A stretch of 64,000 bases of DNA, from contig CAVSCF010000016.1 in assembly GCA_963726405.1 (NCBI GenBank), positions 1 through 64,000 of the forward strand, read 5' to 3'. The notes under the pieces were generated by a model. That model was not told the DNA's origin. It was given only the letters and a program-made list of their open reading frames with translations, and made no database searches. The position numbers and the translations under genes were made by a program. The DNA is from JAOUJD01 sp963726405 (GTDB taxonomy: Bacteria; Pseudomonadota; Gammaproteobacteria; Burkholderiales; Burkholderiaceae_F). Below, one piece after another: positions 17,262-26,658 of the stretch (position 1 is the first letter of the stretch; each line of letters begins with the position of its first letter).

Positions 17262-18705
17262 CTAGCGCGCCGCGAGGGCTGCCGTGGCGGCCGGCGCGAG
17301 CCTCTCCATCAGCCCGTCCTGCAGCAGGCCGACACGCAGGCGCCGCGCCAGCAGGTCCTCCGGGCGGCGCGCCTGTTCGCGCTCCACCGCGAGGCGGAAA
17401 TACGACTGCACGCCCTGCGCGTCCCCGCGCGCGGCCGATGACTCCGCGGCACGATGCGCGGTTTCGAGCACGGGATCGATCGACAGCCGCAGGTTCTCGG
17501 TCGAGCAGGGCCGCTCGTCGAGCAGTCCGCGGCGCGTCGCCTGCGCGAGCGCATCGAGCGCCATGCGGCGATAGGTGGTCCACTTGCCGCCGGTCACCGT
17601 CAGCAGGTTGCCGTGCTCGATCACGATGGCGTGCTCGCGCGAGATCGTCTTGGTGGCTCCGTGCGCCCCAGGCGAGAACAAGGGGCGCAGGCCGGCGAAG
17701 GCCGCAAGCACATCGGAACGCGACGGGCGGCGCCGACAGGTACCCGCGCGCGGTCTCGAGAATGAACTCGATCTCGCTCTCGGCGGGCTTCGGGTCCCAG
17801 GCGGGACCGTCCACGGGAACATCGGTCGTGCCGACGATCAGTCGGCCGTGCCATGGAATGCCGAACAGGACGCGGCCATCCGGAGTCTTCGGAATCATCA
17901 GCCCGCACTCGCCGGGCATGAAGCGCCGGTCGAGGACGATGTGCGATCCGCGGCTGACCGTCACCAGAGGCGCGGCCTTTTCATCAGCGAGGCGTCGAAC
18001 CGCGTCGACCCACACGCCCGCCGCGTTGAATACCGCCCTGGCGTGAAGCTCGAACTGTTCGCCCGATTCATCGTCCACCGCCACGACGCGCCGGACGCCA
18101 TCGCCATCGGCTTCGATCTGCTCGACGCGCACGTAGTTCAGCACCGTCGCGCCCAGGCCGATGGCGGTGCGCATCAGCGCAATGGCCAGGCGGGCATCGT
18201 CGAACTGCCCGTCCCAGTAGGCGACGCCGCCCTTCAGCCCCTCGGTCCGCACACCGGGCAACTGCCGGTGCGTGCTCGCGGTCGACAGCCACTTCGTCGC
18301 GCCGATCCCCCGCCGCCCCGCCAGGGCGTCGTACATCCCCAGTCCGATGCGCATGAACTCGCGCTCGAAGATCCGGTAGCACGGAACGATGAACTCGAGC
18401 GGGTGCACGAGCTCGGGCGCGTTGGCAAGCAGCAGCGCGCGCTCCGCCAGCGCTTCGCGCACGAGTTTCACGTTGCCTTGCGCGAGATAACGGACGCCGC
18501 CGTGGACGAGCTTGGTGCTGCGGCTCGACGTTCCACTGGAGAAATCACGCGCTTCGATCAGCGCCGTGCGGTAGCCGCGCGACGCGGCATCCACCGCGAT
18601 GCCGAGTCCGGTGGCGCCGCCGCCGATCACGAGCACGTCCCACGGGCGTGCGTCGCGCAGCTGCCCGAGCAGATGGCGCCGCTCGATCACGCCGGGGCCG
18701 TTCAT
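17262..18705 (-). CDS. glpD: Glycerol-3-phosphate dehydrogenase, aerobic FAD type (frameshifted)
   Basis: About 480 residues after correction. Oxidises sn-glycerol-3-phosphate to DHAP and passes electrons to quinone at the inner membrane. The FAD Rossmann motif is VLVIGGGATGLGIAVDAASR, followed by SSGTSSRSTKLVHGGVRYL, with VGTTDVPVDGPAWDPKPAE later. The ATG at 18705 follows AGGAGGTGGGCATC and overlaps the glpK stop (ATGA). One extra C near 17718 breaks the frame between ARGYLSAPP and SDVLAAFAGLRPLFS. TVTGGKWTTYRRMALDAL and the helical C-terminal domain resume in the new frame. The pair glpK-glpD covers glycerol to DHAP. No glpF or glpR is in the window. Confidence 0.93.
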
Positions 18706-20190
18706 GATGCCCACCTCCTGGAGCGTTCGACTGCTCGTCGCCACTGGTCGACCATCGCGTCGCGCCGATCGCCGCTCATCGATGGCTCGAACCGACGCTC
18801 GGCCCTCCAGAGCGCCGCGATCTCGTCGGTTCCGGACCAGAAGCCGGTGGCCAGCCCCGCGAGGTAGGCGGCGCCGAGCGCGGTTGTTTCAGTCACCACG
18901 GGTCGGACAACGGGCACGCCCATCACATCCGCCTGGAACTGCATCAACAGGTTGTTGCGCGCCGCGCCGCCGTCCACCCGCAGTTCGGTGATCGGTTGCG
19001 CGGCATCCGCCTGCATCGCCTCGAGCACGTCGTGGGACTGGAATGCGATCGATTCGAGCGCCGCGCGCGCCACGTGCGCCTTCGATGTGCCGCGCGTCAG
19101 GCCGAGGATCGTGCCGCGCGCCTCGGGGTCCCAGTGCGGCGCGCCGAGGCCGACGAAGGCGGGCACGAGGAACACGCCGCCCGCGTCTGGCACCTGCCGG
19201 GCGAGCGCCTCGACGTCATCGGAACTCGCGAACAGCGACAGGCCATCGCGCAGCCATTGGACGACGGCGCCGGCGACGAACACGCTGCCTTCGAGCATGT
19301 AGGCCGGCACGCCGTTGCCGAGGGTCCAGCCTGCCGTCGACAACAGCCGATTGGCCGACGCCTGCGGCGACGAGCCGACATTCATCAGCATGAAGGCGCC
19401 CGTCCCGTACGTGTTCTTGGCCATGCCGGGAGAAAAGCACGCCTGTCCGAAGGTCGCCGCCTGCTGATCGCCCGCGTTGCCCGCAATCGGAATCGCGCCG
19501 CCGAAGAGGGTGGTCACTCCCACCATCGCGCTCGAGCCCGTCACCCGCGGCAGGACCGCGCGCGGAATGCCGAACAGTTCGAGCAGGTGGTCATCCCAGT
19601 CGAGGGAGGCAAGATTGAACAGGAGCGTGCGCGACGCGTTGCTGACGTCGGTGACGTGCATGCGCGCCGCCCGTCAGGTTCCAGATCAGCCAGCTGTCCA
19701 CCGTCCCGAACGCGAGTTCGCCGCGCTCGGCGCGCGCACGCGCCCCCGGCACGTGATCGAGCAGCCAGCCGAGCTTCGTCGCGGAGAAGTACGGATCCAG
19801 CACAAGGCCGGTCCTGCTTCGCACCGTCTCTTCCATCCCGTCGGCGGCCAGTTCCGCGCAGCGTTCGGCGGTTCGACGGTCCTGCCAGACGATCGCGTTG
19901 GACAGCGGGGCACCGCTCTGGCGGTCCCACAGGACCACGGTCTCCCGCTGGTTGGTCACCCCGATGGCCGCGATGTCGGCCGCCGTCGCGCCGGCCTGGC
20001 GGAGCGCCGACTGCGCACATTCCAGTTGCGTGGACCAGATCTCGGAGGCGTCGTGCTCGACCCAGCCGGGCTGCGGAAAGATCTGCCGAAATTCCTTCTG
20101 TGCCGTCGCGATCAACGTCCCACGACGGTCAAACACGATGGCGCGGGAACTGGTCGTGCCCTGATCCAGCGCCAGCACGTACTTCGACAT
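18702..20190 (-). CDS. glpK: Glycerol kinase (frameshifted)
   Basis: 495 residues after removing one extra base near 19668. ATP-dependent phosphorylation of glycerol (FGGY family). Motifs are YVLALDQGTTSSRAIVFDR at the N-terminus, PGWVEHDASEIW, GVTNQRETVVLWDRQSG, AIVWQDRRT, PYFSATKLGWLLDHV and, in the second frame, VTDVSNASRTLLFNL, GDQQAATFGQACF and LRVDGGAARNNLLMQFQAD. The break falls exactly at LTGG / MHVTD, where the new frame continues the conserved sequence. The start at 20190 has AGAGAGGA upstream. It is first of the two-gene glp operon and divergent from the Bug protein, with 104 bp between the starts. Confidence 0.94.
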
Positions 20191-20294
20191 AGTCCTCTCT
20201 GGAGTGCTGTGCCTTTGCTGCGGGCAGCATAGACGAACGCCTGCCCCGTAGGCAGACTTGGGCCGACCGAAAGAACAGAACATTGGGAGACATC

Positions 20295-21287
20295 ATGAAT
20301 CCGAAGCGCCGCGTACTCGCAGCACTGGCGGCGGCCTGTGCCTTCGCCGCCATCGTTCCGGCCCACGCGCAATCGTGGCCGACCAAGCCGGTTCGTATCG
20401 TCGTTCCGTTCCCCGCAGGCGGCACGACCGACATCGTCGCGCGCTCGATCGGCGCCGAATTGCAGAAGATTTGGGGCCAGTCGGTCATCATCGACAACCG
20501 GCCCGGAGCAGGCGGCAACATCGGCGCGGACGCGGTCGCCAAGAGCGCACCGGACGGCTACACGCTGCTGATGGGGACGGTCGGCACCCACGCCATCAAC
20601 AGTTCCTTGTTCGCCCAGAACGGCCAGAAAATGCCCTTCGATCCGGTGAAGGATTTCGTTCCGGTCACGCTGTGTGCGGCGGTGCCGAACGTGATGGTGA
20701 TCAATCCCAAGCTGCCGGTGAATTCGGTGCCCGAGTTCATCCAGTACGCCAAGAACAATCCGGGCAAGGTCAATATGGCGTCGAGCGGCAACGGCACGTC
20801 GATCCACCTGACCGGCGAACTGTTCAAGACGGTCACCGGCATCTACATGGTTCACCTGCCCTACCGAGGGTCCGCGCCGGCGCTGACCGACCTGATCGCA
20901 GGCAACGTCAACGTGATGTTCGACAACCTGCCCTCGGCGCTTCCCCACATCAAGAGCGGCCGGCTCAAGGCACTGGCGGTCACCTCGAAAAATCCCTCCG
21001 CCGCGCTGCCCGGTGTTCCGACGATCGAGCAGGCGGCCGGCCTCAAGGACTTCGACGCCAGTTCCTGGTTCGGGCTCTTCGCGCCCGCGGGCACGCCGCG
21101 CGCCATCGTGGACAAGATCCAGGGCGATGTGGCCAAGGCGATGTCGGTGCCCGAAGTGCGGGAGCGCTTTGTCTCCCAGGGCGCCGAGCCGGGTGGCAAT
21201 ACGCCGGACCAGTTCAGTGCCTTCATCAAGGGCGAGATCGAGAAGTGGGCGCGCGTCGTGAAGGTTTCGAATGCGAAGGTGGACTAG
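20295..21287 (+). CDS. Bug/TctC family periplasmic solute-binding protein
   Basis: 330 residues. Signal peptide MNPKRRVLAALAAACAFAAI...AHAQ, then the family opening WPTKPVRIVVPFPAGGTTDIVARSIG, VIIDNRPGAGGNIGADAVAKS, PYRGSAPALTDLIAGNVNVMFD and GLFAPAGTPRAIVDKIQ. GGGAGA precedes the ATG at 20295. These proteins bind carboxylates (tricarboxylates, dicarboxylates, aromatic acids, nicotinate and others) for TTT transporters or signalling, and are hugely expanded in Burkholderiales as orphans. No tctA/tctB membrane genes are nearby, so the ligand is unknown. The divergent glp operon does not prove a functional link. Confidence 0.94.
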   Translation: MNPKRRVLAALAAACAFAAIVPAHAQSWPTKPVRIVVPFPAGGTTDIVARSIGAELQKIWGQSVIIDNRPGAGGNIGADAVAKSAPDGYTLLMGTVGTHAINSSLFAQNGQKMPFDPVKDFVPVTLCAAVPNVMVINPKLPVNSVPEFIQYAKNNPGKVNMASSGNGTSIHLTGELFKTVTGIYMVHLPYRGSAPALTDLIAGNVNVMFDNLPSALPHIKSGRLKALAVTSKNPSAALPGVPTIEQAAGLKDFDASSWFGLFAPAGTPRAIVDKIQGDVAKAMSVPEVRERFVSQGAEPGGNTPDQFSAFIKGEIEKWARVVKVSNAKVD

Positions 21288-21357
21288 CGGCTAAGCCGCA
21301 GATGCTTCCCGCGCGGCGGCGAGGACTCCACTGGAGACGATCGGGGCGGGCGGCGCG

Positions 21358-22116
21358 ATGAACGCAACCCATTACCGCGGTACCGTCATCGAAGCGGTGA
21401 TCGCGCGGTTGCTGCCGATCAGTGCCGTACGCGCGTGCTTCGAGGGCGGCTCGGCCGCGACCGGCCGGCTCGACGACTACTCGGACATCGACCTGGTCAT
21501 CGTCGCGCCGCTCGATGTCGCGGACGAAGCGTTCGACGCCGTGGAAGCCGCCCTGGCACCGCACCGCATCTCGCACGTGTGGCGCGTCGATCCGCCGCCC
21601 TTTCCCGATACGGCGCAGCGCTTCTACTTCCTTGCCGATGCGCCGCGGTTCTTCGCGGTCGACTGCGTCGTCGTGGCCGAAGCGGCGGCCGTGCAGTTCC
21701 TCGAACTCGAGAGGCATGGCACGCCGCTGGTGTACTTCGACCGCACCGCGAAGATCCGCGCCCGCCCGGCCGATCGTTCCGCCCTCGCGGAGCGCCGCGC
21801 GCGTCGCTGGAAGCAGTTGCAGGGCGCCGTGCCGCTCTACGCGATGCTCGTCGAGAAGGAACTTGCGCGTGGCCGGCCGCTGGAGGCCCTGGGGTTCTAC
21901 CAGGCGCTCCTGCGCGCGCTGCTGGAGGTGCTCGGCATGGCCCATCGCCCCGACCGGTTCGACTTCGGCTGGCGCTACGTCGAGACGCAGCTACCGGAAG
22001 AAGAGCTCCAGCAGTTGGCGCGCTTTGCGTTCGTCGGCGATCCGGAAGCGCTTCGCGAGCGCGCGCCGGAACTCGCGGCCGAACTGCTGCAGCGCCTGCG
22101 CGGCAGCGCCCCCTGA
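21358..22116 (+). CDS. Nucleotidyltransferase-fold protein
   Basis: 252 residues. The N-terminus holds the Pol-beta-type nucleotidyltransferase signature: FEGGSAATGRLDDYSDIDLV, with GS followed by D-x-D as metal ligands near residues 27-46, and a possible third carboxylate in FFAVDCVVVAE (about residue 101). The C-terminal half is helical (ARRWKQLQGAVPLYAMLVEK), like aminoglycoside- or lincosamide-nucleotidyltransferase relatives. It lacks clear resistance-enzyme motifs beyond the fold, so the acceptor is unknown. It could be an antibiotic-modifying-like enzyme, the toxin-like part of a MNT/HEPN pair (no HEPN partner seen), or metabolic. It starts 70 bp after the Bug gene. Confidence 0.78.
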   Translation: MNATHYRGTVIEAVIARLLPISAVRACFEGGSAATGRLDDYSDIDLVIVAPLDVADEAFDAVEAALAPHRISHVWRVDPPPFPDTAQRFYFLADAPRFFAVDCVVVAEAAAVQFLELERHGTPLVYFDRTAKIRARPADRSALAERRARRWKQLQGAVPLYAMLVEKELARGRPLEALGFYQALLRALLEVLGMAHRPDRFDFGWRYVETQLPEEELQQLARFAFVGDPEALRERAPELAAELLQRLRGSAP

Positions 22117-22127
22117 AGAGAACGCCG

Positions 22128-23141
22128 TCAGCGCGGCTGGCCGAGGCGCGCGACCATGGCGACGACGGTCGCGATCTGCACGCCGCTCTTCGTCGCGTAG
22201 TCGGTGCCCGTGTAGCCCCACCAGTCCCAGCAGCCGCGCGGGTTGAACGGCTGCCACCACGCGTAGAACGAAGGCTCGCTCGGCCGCACCTGCGGATACA
22301 GCACGATGAGATCGTGCGCTTCAGCCCAGGCGTTGTAACCGGCATGACGCGCAAAGACGTCGCCGACCTGCGCGGCACCCTGCCGGCACCCGTGCAACGC
22401 GACGTGCACGCGACAGCGGCGACCCGTGCACTGCTCGGGAACGTAGACGTACCCGACCGCGTCGAGCGAGGCCGTCCCCCACAGGCGCCGTAGCATCGGC
22501 ACGAACTCGTTCTGGTCGAATGTCAGCAGGCGTCCCTTGGTGCTCGCGACCGGCGCGACAGACGGCAGCAGGTGAGCCAGCATGGACTCGACCGAAGCGG
22601 CACCGCAATCGTTCAGGAAAGGCGGCGCGCTGAGTCCGCACGCCACGCCGAAGCCACTGGTCGGAAGGCCGTGGCCCAGGCCGGGCTGCACGGCGTACAC
22701 CGCCCCGGCGCCGTTGTACGCGGCGAAGAACCGCGACGTGGCATGGACCACCGGCTCGGCAACCACCGGGTCGGCCGCTCCGGCCAGCACCCACGACCGG
22801 GTCCGCTTCAGGTTGTCGACGGGATCGACCAGCGTCAGGGCAGCCAGTCGCTCCGCTTCGCGGCGTGAAGCGGCCGGGTCCGGCGCGCCTTTCATGCATT
22901 CGCCCTCGGCGCGCCGCGGATCGATGCCGACGCAGTAATACGGGCCGCCAGCGAACACGCCTACGCCGCGCACGACGCGCGAATGGGCCACCGCGATCTG
23001 GCTCGCCATGTACCCGCCGGACGACAGCCCGGACACCGTCCACTCGTCAGTGAGCGCGTGCAGACGCGGCAATTTATCGGCGGCCGCCAGCGGTCCGCAG
23101 AAGAGTCCGATAATCGCTGCCGTCCATCGCCTGACTGCCAT
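22128..23141 (-). CDS. PHB-depolymerase family secreted esterase
   Basis: 337 residues. The signal peptide MAVRRWTAAIIGLFCGPLAAA is followed by the alpha/beta-hydrolase core. The lipase box is TVSGLSSGGYMASQIAVAHS (nucleophile Ser in GLSSG). Other features are YPQVRPS and the characteristic end FNPRGCWDWWGYTGTDYA seen in PHB-depolymerase-family esterases. Several cysteines (YCVG, ECMKG, NDCGA, EQCTGRRCR, HGCRQ) suggest disulfides, as expected for export. GGAGG lies 6 nt before the ATG at 23141. Its start codon overlaps the start of the divergent membrane-protein gene. The exact substrate (denatured PHB, oligomers or other esters) is not determined by these motifs. Confidence 0.87.
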   Translation of the reverse strand: MAVRRWTAAIIGLFCGPLAAADKLPRLHALTDEWTVSGLSSGGYMASQIAVAHSRVVRGVGVFAGGPYYCVGIDPRRAEGECMKGAPDPAASRREAERLAALTLVDPVDNLKRTRSWVLAGAADPVVAEPVVHATSRFFAAYNGAGAVYAVQPGLGHGLPTSGFGVACGLSAPPFLNDCGAASVESMLAHLLPSVAPVASTKGRLLTFDQNEFVPMLRRLWGTASLDAVGYVYVPEQCTGRRCRVHVALHGCRQGAAQVGDVFARHAGYNAWAEAHDLIVLYPQVRPSEPSFYAWWQPFNPRGCWDWWGYTGTDYATKSGVQIATVVAMVARLGQPR

Positions 23142-23796
23142 GTCGCCCTCCAACGATCGCCTGCCGCTGCTCCTGACCTTGCTCGGCGGAACCATCATCG
23201 CACTGGTGGTTTCGGGATGGCAGCCATACGACCGGTTGACATGGCTGATGGAAGTCGCGCCCGTGCTGATCGCCGTGCCGCTGCTGATCGGAACGCGCGA
23301 ACGCTATCCGCTGACGACCCTGCTCTACGTGCTGATCTTCCTGCACGCCCTGGTCCTGATCGGCGGCGGCGCGTACTCCTACGCCCGCGTGCCAGTCGGC
23401 TTCTGGGTGCAGGAATGGCTGGGCCTGGCGCGCAACCCGTACGACAAGCTCGGCCATTTCATGCAGGGCTTCGTCCCGGCGCTGGTCGCCCGGGAGATCC
23501 TGCTGCGCGGCGGGTTCGTCCGCGGGGTGCGGATGACGGCGTTCCTGTGCGTCTGCGTCGCAATGGCGATCAGCGCAGTCTACGAACTGATCGAATGGTG
23601 GGCCGCGCTCGCGCTCGGCCAGGGCGCCGACGAATTCCTCGGCACGCAGGGCGACCCCTGGGACACGCAGTCGGACATGTTCCTCGCGCTGATCGGTTCG
23701 ACTGTCGCGATGACGACACTCGGCCGCATCCACGACCGCCAGCTGCGGGACCTGGGCACGAATTCCGCTCTTGGTCCGGCCGCCGCTGTCGAATAG
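23140..23796 (+). CDS. DUF2238 (YjdF-like) inner-membrane protein
   Basis: 218 residues with about six hydrophobic helices, including LPLLLTLLGGTIIALVVSGW, LYVLIFLHALVLIGGGAY, FMQGFVPALVAREILL and FLCVCVAMAISAVYELIEWW. The conserved polar motifs YDKLGHFMQGF and YELIEWWAAL, and GDPWDTQSDMFLALIGS near the end, are those of the YjdF/DUF2238 family (function unknown). The ATG at 23140-23142 shares two bases with the esterase start on the other strand and has no convincing Shine-Dalgarno. An earlier in-frame start at 23008 would put 44 non-family residues inside the esterase gene, so I prefer 23140. Confidence 0.82.
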   Translation: MSPSNDRLPLLLTLLGGTIIALVVSGWQPYDRLTWLMEVAPVLIAVPLLIGTRERYPLTTLLYVLIFLHALVLIGGGAYSYARVPVGFWVQEWLGLARNPYDKLGHFMQGFVPALVAREILLRGGFVRGVRMTAFLCVCVAMAISAVYELIEWWAALALGQGADEFLGTQGDPWDTQSDMFLALIGSTVAMTTLGRIHDRQLRDLGTNSALGPAAAVE

Positions 23797-23897
23797 TCGG
23801 CATCCATACAACGTAATCCGCCGTTCGGCGGGTGCGTTCGTCGGCCCACAATGGCGTTGTCACAAAACGAAGTGATACTGCCGCCAGGAGGCGACAA

Positions 23898-24200
23898 ATG
23901 CGCATGCGTGTGTCTGAAAGGCAGAACGAAGTCCGGATCGAACTGAGCCGCGTGGCGGGTCGGCAGGACAGCGTGCTGGCCGCTCTGACCGCGTGCCGCA
24001 AGTCGTGCAGCTGCATTGGCGGTCTCGGTGCGTCGAGCGCCGCGCTCTCGGTCCGGGCCCGCGGCGACGAACTGCAGGTGCGGTTGCGGCCGGTCGAAGG
24101 GCAGCAGCTCGACGTCAGCGAGATCTACCGCTGCCTGCGACGTACCCTGGTCGAGCACGCGCCTCCGGTGGTCACCGCGCCCGCCGACCTCGCCGTCTAG
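23898..24200 (+). CDS. Small protein of unknown function with CxxxCxC motif
   Basis: 100 residues. A textbook ribosome site (AGGAGG, 6 nt spacing) precedes the ATG at 23898. It opens MRMRVSERQNEVRIELSRV, has a Cys cluster CRKSCSCIGG at about residues 38-44, then a strand-rich region ALSVRARGDELQVRLRP and a helical end. No signal peptide or membrane segment. Nothing recognised. The cysteines could bind metal, or the fold could be a small ACT/ferredoxin-like domain, but both are guesses. It lies 101 bp after the DUF2238 gene. Confidence 0.62.
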   Translation: MRMRVSERQNEVRIELSRVAGRQDSVLAALTACRKSCSCIGGLGASSAALSVRARGDELQVRLRPVEGQQLDVSEIYRCLRRTLVEHAPPVVTAPADLAV

Positions 24201-24349
24201 AGGTTCAGCTCGGCTCTGACGTTGGCGAGCTTCGCCGCTTGGCGGCAGCCCCGCACTCCAGGTCTTTAGCTCGGCCCCTCCGGGCTGACCCGCAGGCCAT
24301 ACAGCGAAACATCCGGCCGGTCCTTGCGGACGCGTAGCCCGCCCGCCGA

Positions 24350-24784
24350 TTACTCTGCCTTGAATCGCGGCGTGCGCGGTGCGCGCGGAGCCGACGGCCC
24401 GCGACGCTCCTGCGGCCGATCCCCGCGCGGCGGGCCGCGGCGATCGCCAAACGCCGGCGCGGGCCGGTCGCGATTGAACGCCGGCCGGCTGCCGCCGAAC
24501 CGCGCGAGTCGCATCACGATGCGCAGTGCCTCGTTGACGGTCTCCGAATCGCGGAATACGCGCGCGACATCCGGATCGAGCGTGATGACCGCCGAGCGTG
24601 CCGCCGGCCGCCGCTCGCCCTCGCCTTCGCTGCGGTCGAAGCCTGCCGCGCGTGGCGCACGCGCCGGGCGTTCCGCCTTCGAAAAGGGATCGGTGAACTT
24701 GCGCTCCTGTGCGGCCCGCGCCCGCGGACCGGTGCGCGTGCTGGTCGACTCGGTCGGGCGGGGGCGCTTCTCGAATTTCTTCAT
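24350..24784 (-). CDS. Arg/Pro-rich protein with short conserved core
   Basis: 144 residues. The termini are low-complexity and strongly basic (KKFEKRPRPTESTSTRTG, FGDRRGPPRGDRPQERRG), surrounding a central conserved-looking helix segment VITLDPDVARVFRDSETVNE followed by ALRIVMRLAR. This resembles small proteobacterial proteins of unknown function that carry the same TLDPDVARVFRDS core. GGAG lies before the ATG at 24784. Possible nucleic-acid contact is inferred from charge only. It sits downstream of fadD on the same strand but beyond fadD's terminator, so it is probably separately transcribed. Confidence 0.66.
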   Translation of the reverse strand: MKKFEKRPRPTESTSTRTGPRARAAQERKFTDPFSKAERPARAPRAAGFDRSEGEGERRPAARSAVITLDPDVARVFRDSETVNEALRIVMRLARFGGSRPAFNRDRPAPAFGDRRGPPRGDRPQERRGPSAPRAPRTPRFKAE

Positions 24785-24819
24785 GGCTGCTCCTCACTGC
24801 GCCGCCGTGCGGTGCAGAA

Positions 24820-24846
24820 ATAAGAAAGGCCGCACGCGGCGGCCTT
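24820..24846 (-). terminator. Intrinsic terminator after fadD
   Basis: On the minus strand AAGGCCGC (24846-24839) pairs with GCGGCCTT (24833-24826) around a 5-nt loop, followed by TCTTATTT. It is 20 bp past the fadD stop. Confidence 0.82.
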
Positions 24847-24865
24847 CCGGGTTGCGGCCCGCAGT

Positions 24866-26548
24866 TTAGGCCGCTTTCTTCTCGTCCCGCAGTTCGCGCC
24901 GCAGGATCTTGCCGACGTTGGTCTTCGGCAGGTCGGCCCGGAACTCGATGTACTTCGGCTTCTTGTAGCCGGTCAGTTGTTCCTTGCAGAACTCCATCAG
25001 TTCCTTCTCGGTCAGCGCGGGGTCCTTCTTCACGACGAACAGCTTCACCGCTTCGCCGGAGTTGTCGTCCGGCACGCCGACCACGGCGCACTCCAGAACG
25101 CCCGGATGCGACGCGACCACGCCCTCGACTTCGTTCGGGTACACGTTGAAGCCCGAGACCAGGATCATGTCCTTCTTGCGGTCGACGATCTTGGTATAGC
25201 CCTCGGCATCCATGATGCCGACGTCACCGCTGCGGAAGAAACCGTCGGCGGTCATCACCTTCGCCGTCTCGTCCGGCCGGTTCCAGTAGCCCGCCATCAC
25301 CTGCGGCCCGCGGATGGCGATCTCCCCGACCGAGCCGACCGGCAGCGCGTTGCCGTCGTCGTCGAGGATCGCGATCTCCGTCGACGGCACCGGCAGGCCG
25401 ATGGTGCCCGTGAACTTGTCGGTGTCCGTCCGGTTCGCCGTGGCCACCGGGGAGGTTTCGGACAGGCCGTAACCTTCGGCGATCGGGCATCCCGTGACCT
25501 TGAGCCACCGCTCTGCGACGGCCTGTTGCACGGCCATGCCACCGCCGGCCGAGAGGATCAGCCGGGAGAAGTTGAGCTTCTTGAACTCCTCGTTGTTCAG
25601 CAGGCCGTTGAAGAGCGTGTTGACGGCGGGGAAGACGTGGAAGGTGTGCTTCGACAGTTCCTTCACGAAGCCTGGAATGTCGCGCGGGTTGGCGATCAGC
25701 ACGCACTTGCCACCGATCCGCATCGACATCATCGCGCAGACCGTCAGCGCGAAGATGTGATACAGCGGCAGCGCCGTGATCGTGACCGGGTTCTCGCCCG
25801 GCTTCAGCTTGGAAAGCGCGGGCTGGTACCAGGCCTCCGACTGCAGCATGTTGGCGATGATGTTCCTGTGCGTCAGCGTCGCGCCCTTCGACACGCCGGT
25901 CGTGCCGCCCGTGTATTGCAGGAAGGCGACGTCGTTGTGGCCGACATCGACCGGCTTGAGGTTCTGCTTGAGCCCGTCGGCCAGCATCTCGCTCCACCGG
26001 ACCGCGTTGGGCAGCGAGTATTCCGGCACCATCTTCTTGACGTTGCGCACGACGAAGTTGACGAGCAGGCCCTTCAGGAAGCCGAGCGTGTCGCCCATCG
26101 CACACACCACCGCGACCTTCGTCGGCACCTTGTCGGCGACATCCTGGAACACGTGGGCGAAGTTCTCGAGGATGAAGATCGCCTCGGCGCCCGAGTCCTT
26201 CAACTGGTGCTCAAGCTCGCGGGGCGTGTACAGCGGGTTGACGTTGACCACCGTGCACCCCGCCCGAAGGATGCCGGCGAGCGCGATCGGGTACTGCATC
26301 ACGTTGGGCATCATGATCGCGACCCGCTTGCCCTTGCCGAAGCCGCGACTCTGCAGCCAGGCGGCAACGGCCGAGGAGTACTGGTCGAGTTGCCGGTAGG
26401 TCAGCTGCGCCCCCATGAAATCGTACGCGGCCTGCGTGCCGTGCTTGCGGAAGGCCTCTTCGATCAACTGCACCAGTGATTTGTACTGGTTGCAGTCGAT
26501 GTCGGCAGGCACCCCTTTCGGATAGTTCTTGAGCCAGAACCGATCCAT
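24866..26548 (-). CDS. fadD: Long-chain fatty-acid--CoA ligase
   Basis: 560 residues. Activates fatty acids to acyl-CoA through an acyl-AMP intermediate. Adenylate-forming motifs appear in order: the P-loop-like A3 motif LQYTGGTTGVSKGATLTH (about residue 215), A5 EGYGLSETSPVA, A7/A8 SGDVGIMDAEGYTKIVDRKK and the C-terminal catalytic Lys in LPKTNVGKILRREL. The opening DRFWLKNYPKGVPADID is typical of FadD. AAGGAGAAAGAC precedes the ATG (26548). Nearby CaiB-type CoA-transferase and PHB-related genes fit a lipid/acyl-CoA economy, but fadD stands as its own unit with its own terminator. Confidence 0.95.
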   Translation of the reverse strand: MDRFWLKNYPKGVPADIDCNQYKSLVQLIEEAFRKHGTQAAYDFMGAQLTYRQLDQYSSAVAAWLQSRGFGKGKRVAIMMPNVMQYPIALAGILRAGCTVVNVNPLYTPRELEHQLKDSGAEAIFILENFAHVFQDVADKVPTKVAVVCAMGDTLGFLKGLLVNFVVRNVKKMVPEYSLPNAVRWSEMLADGLKQNLKPVDVGHNDVAFLQYTGGTTGVSKGATLTHRNIIANMLQSEAWYQPALSKLKPGENPVTITALPLYHIFALTVCAMMSMRIGGKCVLIANPRDIPGFVKELSKHTFHVFPAVNTLFNGLLNNEEFKKLNFSRLILSAGGGMAVQQAVAERWLKVTGCPIAEGYGLSETSPVATANRTDTDKFTGTIGLPVPSTEIAILDDDGNALPVGSVGEIAIRGPQVMAGYWNRPDETAKVMTADGFFRSGDVGIMDAEGYTKIVDRKKDMILVSGFNVYPNEVEGVVASHPGVLECAVVGVPDDNSGEAVKLFVVKKDPALTEKELMEFCKEQLTGYKKPKYIEFRADLPKTNVGKILRRELRDEKKAA

Positions 26549-26658
26549 GTCTTTCTCCTTGGCTGTCTTTTCGTTTTTTGGATGTGAGGCGGATTCGATG
26601 CGAGGCAGCGGTGCACTCGGCACAGCCGATGATGATAGCCCGCCTCCTCGGCGGGGCA

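Noticed and set aside
21358..22116. A MNT/HEPN toxin-antitoxin pair or a defence island around the nucleotidyltransferase
   Set aside because: No HEPN-type partner gene adjoins it, and the neighbours are a transporter-binding protein and an esterase.
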